This document shows positions 43,726 to 52,922 of a stretch of DNA of 64,000 nt, in pieces. Source of the stretch: an uncultured Pseudomonadota bacterium (GTDB lineage Bacteria > Pseudomonadota > Alphaproteobacteria > Rs-D84); assembly GCA_947307295.1 (NCBI GenBank), contig CAMZIQ010000001.1, forward strand, positions 189,988 to 253,987. Direction: 5' to 3'. Position 1 is the first letter of the stretch. Every line of letters starts with the position of its first letter. The notes below the pieces were generated by a model that was given only the letters and a program-made list of their open reading frames with translations, searched no databases and was not told the origin of the DNA. A program made the translations under genes and the position numbers.

Positions 43726-45027
43726 TTATTTCATACCATAACCAGCACGAAATTCACGTTCATATTGAACACCAGCTTCATTAGTAGTTTCTTTGAAACG
43801 AACAACACCAGTTGCTTCTTCTGGACCTGTTGCACCATAATAGTTCATGTCTAACATACCTTCTCTTCTGACACCGCCCGGCTCTTCAGCACTACCTGTA
43901 GTTGTTGTAAAGTTTGGAACATCAAGACTTTCGGCTGTTCTGAATTCATTACCCGCATTACCAGTTGTCCCATCAAAGTCACTAAATTGAATTCTGTTTC
44001 CAGAAGCATCCTTGGTCACGGTCACATCATACCAATTGTCAAAGTGCATATTTAATGTTTCTGTGCCGCCGACAAAATCTAATGTTGCCGCATTATCTGC
44101 CAGCGCAGCATCTGTTCCACTATGATCATCAGAATTTGTTGCGTATACACTGCCAATAGCTTTACCGGTAAAGTGCATATCTGTTGTTGGTCTGTGTTGC
44201 AAAGCCGATACTTTGTATCCGCCACCAAACACATCGTAATCATTTTCATCAAATACTATGTCACTCCACGTAGCTGCATCACCAACCACACCATCACTAT
44301 CCCGAGTATGCGTTTTTGCATCTGCAAAATTTTCTTCTGTCACACCTTTGTATTTACCAAAATTTGATGTTTGTACTTTTCCGAAATCAGAATAAGTTAA
44401 ATCTTCGCTGCCGCCATTTGAAGTAATACGGAACGCTTGGTCAATACGATCCCAACGACAGAATTTGCCAGCTGGACATTTACCTGCTGCTGCCGCACTT
44501 AATGTAGCATAAGATGTTGGATCATTTTCTTCACTATATACTAAACGAACAAGAGTGTCTCTATCTGATTTTGAATAATCATCATGTGCCGTTGCAGAAT
44601 CATCCAAAACCACGTATTCGTAAACAATGCCGCGGAAATCTGCATTGTCATCACCCCGGCGAAACATTTTTTGCTCTCCACCACCAACATTCATAATCAA
44701 AGAATCGATTTTACCATTTGGGTCCATTCTAAAATTCAAAAACGCATCATTTGCACCAGTCGCAACACGGAAATTCACATCATCCAATCTATAAGATGTA
44801 TACGTCAAACCATTATAATTAACGGTCGCGGGTGTTCTTGCAACAACCGCACCACTTGACTTTGGTACCAAAACCTCAGTTGACATAGATGTCACATATC
44901 CATTACTTGTAAGTGCTTCTGGTGTGACAGCTTGACGCACAGGCATGCCATCTCCACCACCACTATGACCGCCGCCACCGCAAGCCGCCAAAGCTAAAAT
45001 AGATGTAAGAAATACATATTTTTTCAT
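43726..45027 (-). CDS. TbpB/HpuA-like surface lipoprotein, candidate Slam substrate
   Basis: The 433-aa protein has the lipobox LALAAC (Cys16) followed directly by GGGGHSGGG, the Gly-rich anchor seen on TbpB, HpuA and fHbp. The rest is mostly beta strands and ends in a small barrel region with DMNYYGATGPEEATGVVRFKE, close to the FYGPxAxExxG motif of TbpB barrels. It has four cysteines at most. SD AAGGAG. It would sit on the cell surface and could bind a host or dietary ligand such as haem or iron, but the ligand is unknown. Confidence 0.68.
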   Translation of the reverse strand: MKKYVFLTSILALAACGGGGHSGGGDGMPVRQAVTPEALTSNGYVTSMSTEVLVPKSSGAVVARTPATVNYNGLTYTSYRLDDVNFRVATGANDAFLNFRMDPNGKIDSLIMNVGGGEQKMFRRGDDNADFRGIVYEYVVLDDSATAHDDYSKSDRDTLVRLVYSEENDPTSYATLSAAAAGKCPAGKFCRWDRIDQAFRITSNGGSEDLTYSDFGKVQTSNFGKYKGVTEENFADAKTHTRDSDGVVGDAATWSDIVFDENDYDVFGGGYKVSALQHRPTTDMHFTGKAIGSVYATNSDDHSGTDAALADNAATLDFVGGTETLNMHFDNWYDVTVTKDASGNRIQFSDFDGTTGNAGNEFRTAESLDVPNFTTTTGSAEEPGGVRREGMLDMNYYGATGPEEATGVVRFKETTNEAGVQYEREFRAGYGMK

Positions 45028-45111
45028 TTTTTTCTCCTTGGTTAATTTTTTAACAAAAATCCTTTCATATGATATATAATTTTATCATGAGAACTGCTAA
45101 AATACAACCTT

Positions 45112-47760
45112 TTAATAAAATCTGCGCCCAAACAAAATTTTCCTGATTAAATCTATTGGTATAACCAAAAAAGCCAGTCCAAATACGACAAACCATTGTT
45201 CATAAGATAACGGTGTCACTTGGAATAAATCACCACCCAAAGTCACGATAGCGACTGTGCCAAAAACAATACATAATGCGACTAATAAGAACAGCGGATT
45301 TTTATCTATGTTCCGCAACAAGTGTATATCATCTGTTCTAACATTAAAGCCATTAAATGCGGCCACTAACATTAACAAAGCAAAACGCGCTGTTAAATTC
45401 ACAGCTTCGCTATCACCGAAAATCTGCCGTATAGACGGTATAAACAATAACGCAAAAACAATCAAAAATTCTATACTTCCTGCGATAATTTTAGTCAAAG
45501 TTTTCCCCGCGAATAACGAAGCGCCTTTTGGTTGTGGTGGTGTATTCATATATTCTAATTTGGCTGGTTCTCCCCCAAAAGCCAAAGAATTCAAACTGTC
45601 TTCACAAATGTTTATAACCAAAATTTGCACCGCCATAAACGCCGGAACTAAAAATGCAATTGGATAAAACACACTTAATACAATCAACGCCACATTTATA
45701 GGCATTTGAAACGATAAAAACTTAGTCACATTATTCAAAAAGGTTCTGCCAAACAATACCGCATCAGCAATGGATACAAAATTATCATCAGTAATTATTA
45801 TGTCACCAGCTTCTTTGCAAACATCGGTCCCACTTCCCATTGCAAAGCCAACATCTGCACGTTTTAACGCAGGTGCATCATTTGTTCCATCGCCACACAT
45901 ACCAATACATAAATTCATTTCTTGAGCAATTTTCACCAGCCTTAATTTAGTCTTTGGCACAGCACGCGCGATTACTTTCAATCTGTATAAAATTTGTTTG
46001 ACTTCAGAATCACTCATCGCATCTAATTCACGCGCAGTCAAAATTAAATCGTCGTCATTTTGAATAATGCCTGTATCCACACCAATTGCACGTGCAGTAT
46101 CCAAAATATCACCGGTCATCATAATAACATGAATTCCAGCATTTCTCATACGAGCCACAGCATTTGGAACTTCGCGTCTTACATCATCACGAATACTTAC
46201 CAAAGATATCAATATCAAGTTATCTGGTAATTTTGAATTCAAAGTTTTTCCTGTTCCATACGCTAGTGCTAAAACACGTTTAGCTTGTTTTGCGTTTTCA
46301 CGAATAATTTTAAGCATCTTATTTTTGTCTATACGGTGAGATACGCCGTTTACATCGATATACTTAGTCGCATGTTCCAAAATAATTTCAGGCGCACCAG
46401 TATAAAGTATAAATTGTTTTTTATCTTTTTTTCTTTCTATACGAACCGCAGAAAATTTATTTGCGCTATCAAACGGTATCTTATCCAAAGTTTTTATTTC
46501 TTTGGTCACAGATTTAAACAATTTTGAATTCACATCTAATGCAGACAAAAGCGCACGTTGTGTGCTGGTTCCACCAACAATTTTTCCTTTGTCATCATAT
46601 GCAGCACCTGTATTAAACAAAATATCAGCAGCAACAAAACGCGATACTGGCAAATCAGAATTAAAATCAACCTGACTGCCATCGCCAAGGTAATTAGTAA
46701 TCGGAATTAAATTTCCATACGTCAACGTCCCGGTTTTATCCGTACACAAGATTTGTATATTCCCAGCTTCTGGAATTTTATGAGTATTTTTAGCCAACAC
46801 ATTATGCTTTATCATATTGCGCGCATTTTGTGAAATAATAATGGTAATAATAAAAGGTAAACCTTCTGGCACAGCCGCTACAACTATTGTCAAAGATACA
46901 ATCAGCACCATTAAAAATTCATGTATGATATTCAAAAATCCTGTTGCCAAAAATGCATCTATACCACCAGACTTCATTACTGCATCAGATAATAAAACAA
47001 CCGCGACTATTGCCCCACCTATATAACCGAATTGCCCTATTTTCATAGCTAATCTATCTAATTTAATATCCAAATCAGTTTTGACTTCATCTATATTTCG
47101 CATAGACAATAAAGTTTTCGCGTTTTCGGTGTGTATACCGATATTTCCAACCACCATAAAACATTCACCACTTTGCACCGTAGTCCCTGAAAAAAGCAAA
47201 TTTTTACTGACATAATCATCTGCTGTAATATTTGCTTTGCGATTATATTTAAAACCATGTATTGCTTCTTTTAAACATTCTGCAGATTCACCATTTAACA
47301 CAGAATTATTTACATGTATACGACCATCTATCACGTATCCGTCTGCCGGTATAGTTTCACCAGACTGCAAAAACACAACATCGCCGACGACTATATCATC
47401 AGTTTTTATGGTTTTGAATTTTCCATTTCTTACCACCATAGCGTATCGCACAGCAGTCTTATTTTTTAAATCCAAGGAGTATTTCTGAGCCCTTAATTTA
47501 GTGACAGTTCCAATAATACCAACACACAATAAAACTACACCTACCCCCACTGGTTCGATATATCCACCCAAACCAAACACAGCCAAAATCAAGAACAAAA
47601 TCAACATCCCTAATAAAATCAAATTGATTTTATCTTGGAAAGTTTCCATAAAGAATTGCCATGCAGTTCTAGGTTTAACACCGGGGACAGTATTTGTTCC
47701 AAATTTTTTTCTACTTTGTATAACTTGCCTTGAATCTAAACCAATAATATTCATAATCAT
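45112..47760 (-). CDS. Ca2+-type P-type ATPase
   Basis: The 882-aa P2-type pump has DKTGTLT (phosphorylated Asp in LCTDKTGTLT), TGES-like NGES, MMTGD, GDGTNDAPALKRADVGFAMG and about ten transmembrane segments. VAAVPEGLP in M4 and NICEDSLNSLAFGGEP in M6 keep the Pro-Glu and Asn/Asp calcium ligands. It exports Ca2+ (or Mn2+) from the cytoplasm. Start is ATG 47760 or 47754, both near AAAGGA. A TGATATAAT element is at 47782-47790. Confidence 0.9.
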   Translation of the reverse strand: MIMNIIGLDSRQVIQSRKKFGTNTVPGVKPRTAWQFFMETFQDKINLILLGMLILFLILAVFGLGGYIEPVGVGVVLLCVGIIGTVTKLRAQKYSLDLKNKTAVRYAMVVRNGKFKTIKTDDIVVGDVVFLQSGETIPADGYVIDGRIHVNNSVLNGESAECLKEAIHGFKYNRKANITADDYVSKNLLFSGTTVQSGECFMVVGNIGIHTENAKTLLSMRNIDEVKTDLDIKLDRLAMKIGQFGYIGGAIVAVVLLSDAVMKSGGIDAFLATGFLNIIHEFLMVLIVSLTIVVAAVPEGLPFIITIIISQNARNMIKHNVLAKNTHKIPEAGNIQILCTDKTGTLTYGNLIPITNYLGDGSQVDFNSDLPVSRFVAADILFNTGAAYDDKGKIVGGTSTQRALLSALDVNSKLFKSVTKEIKTLDKIPFDSANKFSAVRIERKKDKKQFILYTGAPEIILEHATKYIDVNGVSHRIDKNKMLKIIRENAKQAKRVLALAYGTGKTLNSKLPDNLILISLVSIRDDVRREVPNAVARMRNAGIHVIMMTGDILDTARAIGVDTGIIQNDDDLILTARELDAMSDSEVKQILYRLKVIARAVPKTKLRLVKIAQEMNLCIGMCGDGTNDAPALKRADVGFAMGSGTDVCKEAGDIIITDDNFVSIADAVLFGRTFLNNVTKFLSFQMPINVALIVLSVFYPIAFLVPAFMAVQILVINICEDSLNSLAFGGEPAKLEYMNTPPQPKGASLFAGKTLTKIIAGSIEFLIVFALLFIPSIRQIFGDSEAVNLTARFALLMLVAAFNGFNVRTDDIHLLRNIDKNPLFLLVALCIVFGTVAIVTLGGDLFQVTPLSYEQWFVVFGLAFLVIPIDLIRKILFGRRFY

Positions 47761-47974
47761 AATCCTTTTTATACAGGCATTATTATATCATAAAAACATG
47801 ATAAAAACGATGTTTATTGAAACAAAACTTACTTGCTTTAAAAATATTTAATTCTTGGTGCTTTTCACCATTTCACCAAGTTTACCTATCACTAATTGTA
47901 TCATCGACTACATAAATAACATCTGATTTATATTAAAGAATAATTTAATCCGATATAAATTACTTTTTGAGAGT

Positions 47975-48006
47975 TATCAAAAAATACTGGCATTCGCCAG
48001 TATTTT
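47975..48006 (-). terminator. Terminator of tatA
   Basis: AAAATACTGG/CCAGTATTTT stem with loop CATTCG (47981-48006), followed on the minus strand by TTTTTTGATA. The stretch 47785-47974 holds no gene; it carries a 7-bp inverted repeat CTTGGTG/CACCAAG at 47854-47880 of unknown role. Confidence 0.75.
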
Positions 48007-48025
48007 AAGAATTCACGGTTTTACA

Positions 48026-48214
48026 TTATTTTGTTTTTTTCTTGGCTGTTTTCTTTTTTGCCACAGTTTTCTTTACTGGTTCTTCTTTGATTTCTTTCTT
48101 AAAAGTTTTAATTCCACTTGCGATATTGCGCATCATTGCTGGAATTTTTGCAGAACCAAACAAAATTAAAATCAACAAAACAATTAAAATTATTTCCCAA
48201 ATGCCACCGCGCAT
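48026..48214 (-). CDS. tatA: Sec-independent translocase subunit TatA
   Basis: The 62-aa pore subunit of the Tat pathway has one transmembrane helix (IWEIILIVLLILILFG), the FGSAKIPAM hinge, an amphipathic helix (RNIASGIKTFKKEI) and a Lys-rich tail. The ATG at 48214 has an unusually strong GGGGG SD and lies 17 nt after the SPOR-protein stop. It is separated from tatBC by about 38 kb. Confidence 0.9.
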   Translation of the reverse strand: MRGGIWEIILIVLLILILFGSAKIPAMMRNIASGIKTFKKEIKEEPVKKTVAKKKTAKKKTK

Positions 48215-48231
48215 ATTTACCCCCTTTGATA

Positions 48232-49005
48232 TTATTTTGTCACATAACAATCCAAGCCATCAGATTTTGCATTTCTGCAAAAACCATTTGCTTCATTCGC
48301 ACTATGGAACGCTATGCGCAATCTATAAGTTGTTTTGCCGTTAACCTGGGCAGCCAATATTACAAACTGTTTTCCGCCAAACAAACTGCTGTGTGCAGCA
48401 CGCATCTTTTGTTCAGCACTTTGTGCCAGCGCACGTGTACTGTATGAACCGAACTGTACATAAATACTGCCACCGCTTGATGATGTCACAGTCTTTTTCG
48501 CATGTGTTGTTGTTTTCTTAGCAGGTTTTGCCGTCACGGTCTTTTGCTGTGCAGGTTTATCAGGATTAAACGTCACTTCTTTTCTATCTTCTACAACACG
48601 CACAGGATTTCCATTTTCTGATTCAGGCGCCACAGCCACAGGTTTTTCAACCGGTGCTGGTTTAACCGTTGGTTCAGGCATTGGTGCAGGCTGTTGAACA
48701 ACAACTGGTTGTGGTGCAACCTCAACAGGTTTCACAGGAACGTTCAAATCAGGAACAGGTTGTTCCACAGGCTTAACTTCATCTTCCACAGGAACATCTA
48801 AATCTATATTAACACTAGTTCCCGAATCGCCACCGATTCTTGCAACGATAATCCATGTTGCTAAAACAATAATGGCGACCCCCAGCCCCATTAACAACCA
48901 AGGTTTTTTTGGACGTGGGTTAGAAAACGGAGTTGCTTCTGGCAAAGCATCAACTTCGTTTGTGTCTTCTAAATCTAATAAATCTAAATTTTCTTCTTTA
49001 TCCAT
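48232..49005 (-). CDS. SPOR-domain membrane protein
   Basis: The 257-aa protein has an acidic cytoplasmic N-terminus, one transmembrane helix (about residues 35-55, WLLMGLGVAIIVLATWIIV) and a Pro/Val/Lys-rich periplasmic linker. A C-terminal SPOR domain follows (IYVQFGSYSTRALAQSAEQK, VNGKTTYRLRI, CRNAKSDGLDCYV). SPOR domains bind denuded septal peptidoglycan, so a division or septal role is likely. The Cys pair at the end matches disulfide-bonded SPOR domains. Promoter TGATATAAT at 49037-49045. Confidence 0.9.
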   Translation of the reverse strand: MDKEENLDLLDLEDTNEVDALPEATPFSNPRPKKPWLLMGLGVAIIVLATWIIVARIGGDSGTSVNIDLDVPVEDEVKPVEQPVPDLNVPVKPVEVAPQPVVVQQPAPMPEPTVKPAPVEKPVAVAPESENGNPVRVVEDRKEVTFNPDKPAQQKTVTAKPAKKTTTHAKKTVTSSSGGSIYVQFGSYSTRALAQSAEQKMRAAHSSLFGGKQFVILAAQVNGKTTYRLRIAFHSANEANGFCRNAKSDGLDCYVTK

Positions 49006-49066
49006 GATATGCCCCCATGTTTACATTCATGGGACTATTATATCATAAAAAAACGCTAAACCAAAA

Positions 49067-49210
49067 TTATTTTGGCATATTTCCAAAATTAGGTGGAACA
49101 ATCAATTTATGATTGGCTTCAATAATCGGTTCGTTTTCACATTTGCATGAACAACCTGCAATCACACATACAACCGACAAAAGCGCGACAATTCCAGCAA
49201 TTTTTTTCAT
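49067..49210 (-). CDS. Small 47-aa lipoprotein
   Basis: MKKIAGIVALLSVVCVIAGCSCKCE... has a clean lipobox (VIAGC, Cys20), a CSCKC cluster and a short Pro-rich end (IVPPNFGNMPK). AAGGAAA lies 7 nt before the ATG. It sits between the SPOR protein and thrS on the same strand. The PPNFG end recalls short alphaproteobacterial envelope lipoproteins with PPDF-type motifs. Role unknown. Confidence 0.7.
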   Translation of the reverse strand: MKKIAGIVALLSVVCVIAGCSCKCENEPIIEANHKLIVPPNFGNMPK

Positions 49211-49266
49211 ATTTTTTCCTTTTGTTCTTTCACAGATGGGGTGAAATTTTCACCCCATCATATTTT

Positions 49267-51000
49267 TTACAATGGCAATTTAACTGCGTCTTTCATAAAC
49301 GAAACAAATTCAGATAAAGATTTCACTTCTTGACCTTCTTTACCCAAATAACGCAATGTCACCGATTCGTTTTCTTGTTCTTTTTCACCGACCACAGCTA
49401 TGATTGGTGTTTTTGCCAAAGATAATTCACGAATCTTGTAATTAACCTTTTCGTCTCTTAAATCAGCACGTGCATAAATCCCATTTGCATGTAATTCATT
49501 AACCACTTTCATTGCATAGTCTTTATACTTTTCTGATACCGGGGCAACCACAACAGGTTCCGGAGACAACCATAATGGTAAATTACCACCTGTAGATTCT
49601 AATAAAATCCCCATAAATCTTTCGATAGAACCCAACATTGCCCTGTGCAACATAATTGGACGATGTTTTTCACCATCTTCGCCGACATAAGACAAATCGA
49701 ATCTTTCTGGCAAATTCATATCCAATTGCACAGTTCCGCATTGCCATTTACGACCAAGTGCATCCCATAAATATACACAAATCTTTGGTCCATAGAAAGC
49801 ACCTTCGCCTTCGGCAATAATATATTCAACACCGGCAGCATCCAATGCCTTACGCAAAGTATCTTCTGCAAAATCCCAAACTTCATCAGAACCGATACGA
49901 AATTCTGAATCAGGACGAGTTTCCAAATCCATCAAAACTTTATCAAACCCAAGATTATGATAAATCTCTAATATTAAACGCAAAGCTTTGATAACTTCTT
50001 CTTGCATTTGTTCTTCGGTGCAGAAAATATGCGCATCATCTTGAGTCAATTCACGAACACGCATTAATCCAGCCAAAGAACCAGAGGCTTCGTAACGATT
50101 AACCTTTCCAAATTCAGCCAAATATAAAGGCAATTCTTTATAAGATTTGATACCTTGGGCAAAAACTAACATACCACCTGGACAAGACATAGGCTTTACA
50201 CAGAAATCTTTTCCATCCAAAGTTTTTCCTGCGTAATTGTGACTTGCATATTTTGCCCAGTGACCAGATTTTTCCCAAAGACTGCGTTCCATAACAGTTG
50301 GTGTAGAAATTTCCAAATAACCTTCGCGATTTTGACGCTGACGAATATATTCTACCAATTTACGATAAACCTTAAACCCTTTGTCATGCCAGAACACAGC
50401 ACCTGGTGCATATTCTGGTTCAAAATGGAATAAATCCATATCTTTACCCAGTTTACGATTATCACGCGCGGCGGCTTCTTCTTGCATTTTCAAAAATGCT
50501 GCTAATTCTTCAGCATTTGCAAAAGCATCAACATAAATTCTTTGCAACATTTTATTTTTAGAATCGCCTTTCCAGTAAGCGCCTGCCACAGTTCTTATTT
50601 TAAAACCATCTTTTGGTAAATCTTTAGATGATTCAACGTGTGGCCCACGACACAAATCTGTAAAATCACGGAAAGTATAAATTGATAATACTTCGCCATT
50701 TGCATCATATTCATTTAACCATTCCATTTTATATGGTTGATCTTTAAAAATTTCTTTTGCTTCTTCCAAAGAAATTTCACGTCTATCGAATCGACCATCA
50801 GATTTAATCAAAGATTTCATTTCTTTTTCGATAGCCGCAAAATCTTCTTCGCTGAATCTGTATTCAGTATCAAAATCATAATAAAAACCATTTTCAATCG
50901 CAGGACCACCAGCAAACTTAACGTCTGGATGTAATTTTTTTACAGCTGCCGCCATCACATGAGCAAGTGAATGACGAATCATTTCTATTGGATAAGACAT
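49267..51000 (-). CDS. thrS: Threonyl-tRNA synthetase lacking the TGS domain
   Basis: This charges tRNA-Thr. The 577-aa protein starts directly in the second additional domain (MIRHSLAHVMAAAV, the HSLAH metal site of the editing domain). It then has the catalytic core (RPMSCPGGM-like KPMSCPGGM, GLMRVRELTQDDAH, HRAMLGSIERF) and the C-terminal anticodon-binding domain. The N-terminal TGS domain of about 60 residues, found in most bacterial ThrRS, is absent. Start ATG 51000; the in-frame GTG at 51027 has no SD. A strong promoter lies at 51077-51105. Confidence 0.94.
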   Translation of the reverse strand: MSYPIEMIRHSLAHVMAAAVKKLHPDVKFAGGPAIENGFYYDFDTEYRFSEEDFAAIEKEMKSLIKSDGRFDRREISLEEAKEIFKDQPYKMEWLNEYDANGEVLSIYTFRDFTDLCRGPHVESSKDLPKDGFKIRTVAGAYWKGDSKNKMLQRIYVDAFANAEELAAFLKMQEEAAARDNRKLGKDMDLFHFEPEYAPGAVFWHDKGFKVYRKLVEYIRQRQNREGYLEISTPTVMERSLWEKSGHWAKYASHNYAGKTLDGKDFCVKPMSCPGGMLVFAQGIKSYKELPLYLAEFGKVNRYEASGSLAGLMRVRELTQDDAHIFCTEEQMQEEVIKALRLILEIYHNLGFDKVLMDLETRPDSEFRIGSDEVWDFAEDTLRKALDAAGVEYIIAEGEGAFYGPKICVYLWDALGRKWQCGTVQLDMNLPERFDLSYVGEDGEKHRPIMLHRAMLGSIERFMGILLESTGGNLPLWLSPEPVVVAPVSEKYKDYAMKVVNELHANGIYARADLRDEKVNYKIRELSLAKTPIIAVVGEKEQENESVTLRYLGKEGQEVKSLSEFVSFMKDAVKLPL

Positions 51001-51023
51001 AATAAATACCTTCTTTTTTTGTT

Positions 51024-51045
51024 CCACAAAGCCTTTGCATTGTGG
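51024..51045 (-). promoter_or_regulatory. Possible thrS leader hairpin
   Basis: CCACAA/TTGTGG stem in the thrS 5' leader, between the promoter and start codon. ThrRS autoregulation through a leader structure is known in E. coli, but no homology is evident here. Confidence 0.25.
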
Positions 51046-51076
51046 GTTTGTTTTAATTTTATTTAATTGCTTGCTT

Positions 51077-51105
51077 ATTATAATACGCGCAAAAGTTTAG
51101 CGCAA
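51077..51105 (-). promoter_or_regulatory. thrS promoter
   Basis: On the minus strand, TTGCGC (51100-51105), exactly 17 bp, then TATAAT (51077-51082). Transcript start near 51070, giving a leader of about 70 nt. Confidence 0.7.
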
Positions 51106-51202
51106 ATGAAAATCTATACCCCCAAAGGGGTTGTAGTTGTAGTGATAAAAATAAACAATCTATTAATCATAACAATCAAATATTAATACTATTTATAACA
51201 AA

Positions 51203-51236
51203 AGTCAAAAAAAATCCGCCATTGCGGCGGATTTTT
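51203..51236 (-). terminator. Terminator of the TPR-protein gene
   Basis: AATCCGCC/GGCGGATT stem (51213-51233) followed on the minus strand by TTTTTTTTGAC. Between here and 51105 only a short CCCC-AAA-GGGG repeat (about 51119-51129) is seen. Confidence 0.8.
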
Positions 51237-52195
51237 TAGTTGTTCAACCCATTTATCAAATTTTGAATTCTATCTATACTTTCCGTATCATTCAAAGACA
51301 CAGCAATAGCAAACGCAGATTCTAAATCATTCTTTGCCACATCATTTCTTCCCAGCTGTAAATTTAACGCAGCAGATTTTTCAAAATAAGACATTGCGTT
51401 GCTAGATTGAGATTCACGTTCATCTTGTGTTGTTGCCGCTTGAATCTGTTCAGAAATCACACGAACAGCAGATGTATAATCATTTATTGCATCTTCATAT
51501 TTACCAACTGCCGTGTATGCTTCTGCACGTTCAGCATAAACATTCGAAGAAACACTTCCTTCGGCACGAGCCAAAGAATTAGTGTAATCAGCAATCGCAC
51601 CCTGCCAATTTTTCAACCATAAATTCAACTGACCACGTTTTGCATACAAATCGCGCAAAGTTAAATTTTCTACAGGTTTCATAGATTGTGCCGCCAAAGC
51701 ATTATTAATATCAGTCATAGCAGCTTCATAATTTTCCAAACGAGTATTTAACAAAGTTCTATCATAAAAAGCATTTGCATTCATACTATCAATTTCTATT
51801 GCAGAATTAAAATCGTCCAACGCCTTTTGATAGTCACCCATTTGCATATGTACTTCGCCACGTGCAACATAAACACCCGAATTAGCATTCGAATCAACCG
51901 CAGCATTCAGTTCAATAATAGCAGCTTCTAAATCACCATTTTTTATTTGTTCTTTGGCTGCATCGATATAATCTTGGGGACGTTTCAAAGATTCTTCTGT
52001 TATAACAACATTTCTGGATGTTGGGTTCAAAAATTCGTGTCCACGACCAATAATATAAAAAGTAGCCGCGATAAAGAACAAAATTATGAACCAATAAACA
52101 TATATGGTCCACGACCACATAGGATTTGTACAACACGCACACCCAGCTTCAACTTGTCTTGTTTTTACAGTTCTTGTAATGTTTGTTTTTTTCAT
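51236..52195 (-). CDS. Membrane-anchored TPR protein
   Basis: The 319-aa protein has a basic N-terminus with CACC and a transmembrane helix (about residues 30-52, TIYVYWFIILFFIAATFYII). At least five TPR units follow (QDYIDAAKEQIKNGDLEAAIIELNAAVD; ARGEVHMQMGDYQKALDDFNSAIEID; DRTLLNTRLENYEAAMTDINNAL; and more). ATG 52195 is chosen for GGGAG upstream; the longer frame to 52240 overlaps the next gene's end. TPR scaffolds mediate protein-protein contact; partner unknown. Confidence 0.8.
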   Translation of the reverse strand: MKKTNITRTVKTRQVEAGCACCTNPMWSWTIYVYWFIILFFIAATFYIIGRGHEFLNPTSRNVVITEESLKRPQDYIDAAKEQIKNGDLEAAIIELNAAVDSNANSGVYVARGEVHMQMGDYQKALDDFNSAIEIDSMNANAFYDRTLLNTRLENYEAAMTDINNALAAQSMKPVENLTLRDLYAKRGQLNLWLKNWQGAIADYTNSLARAEGSVSSNVYAERAEAYTAVGKYEDAINDYTSAVRVISEQIQAATTQDERESQSSNAMSYFEKSAALNLQLGRNDVAKNDLESAFAIAVSLNDTESIDRIQNLINGLNN

Positions 52196-52223
52196 AAGAA
52201 ACTCCCTTCCTTTTTTTTTGATT

Positions 52224-52922
52224 CTAGAAATTTTTGACAATCAGGTCAACCGTTTTCTTATCAACTTGCAAAATTTTTCCCGCAGGCAAATTTCCTAACT
52301 TTATCAATCCATATGAAATACGATGCAATGCCTTTACAGGCGAACCTATATATTTAAGAACGATTCGAATTTCGTTTTTTTTACCTTCTTTAACTGTCAC
52401 TTTCAAATTATGTTCATTGATTACTTCTATTTTCATCGGGCGATACCTTATTCCATCAACCACCACCCCATTGCGTGCTTTATCTAGACCAGTTTTAGAA
52501 AAACTGTCAACAGTTGCGATATATGTTCGTTCAATTTTATTTTTTGGTAAAGACATCTGTCTTGCCAGATTGCCATCATTCGTCAATAACAACAAACCAG
52601 TTGTTTTAAAATCAAGCCTTCCGATATATTTTAAATTTCTGTATTGTTTGTCCAACACATCATATATAGTTTTCCGTCCCAAAGGGTCACTCGTTGTGGT
52701 CATTGTATTGATTGGCTTATGAAACATATACAATTTTATTTCGTTTTTCTGTTGTATTTTTTTACCATCAACATAAACCTTTTGCGAACCATCAACAAAA
52801 AACACCGGAGTATCTACAACTTTTCCATCCACAGACACACGACCGGATTGAATTAAATCTTCTGCGCTACGACGTGAAGCAATTCCATTATCAGAAATAA
52901 ATTTAGCCAATCTTACTTTCAT
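52224..52922 (-). CDS. RsuA/RluB-family pseudouridine synthase
   Basis: The 232-aa protein has an N-terminal S4 domain (LAKFISDNGIASRRSAEDLIQSGRVSVDG) and a pseudouridine synthase domain with the catalytic Asp in GRLDFKTTGLLLLTND. ERTYIATVD and the EIRIVLKYIGSPVKALHRI segment are family marks. It modifies rRNA, 16S (RsuA) or 23S (RluB/E/F); I cannot assign the target. It overlaps rsmE by 4 nt. Confidence 0.92.
   Translation of the reverse strand: MKVRLAKFISDNGIASRRSAEDLIQSGRVSVDGKVVDTPVFFVDGSQKVYVDGKKIQQKNEIKLYMFHKPINTMTTTSDPLGRKTIYDVLDKQYRNLKYIGRLDFKTTGLLLLTNDGNLARQMSLPKNKIERTYIATVDSFSKTGLDKARNGVVVDGIRYRPMKIEVINEHNLKVTVKEGKKNEIRIVLKYIGSPVKALHRISYGLIKLGNLPAGKILQVDKKTVDLIVKNF

Noticed and set aside
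51024..51070. T-box-like leader before thrS
   Set aside because: No T-box consensus (no UGGN bulge motif) in a leader of only about 70 nt; listed only as a possible hairpin.
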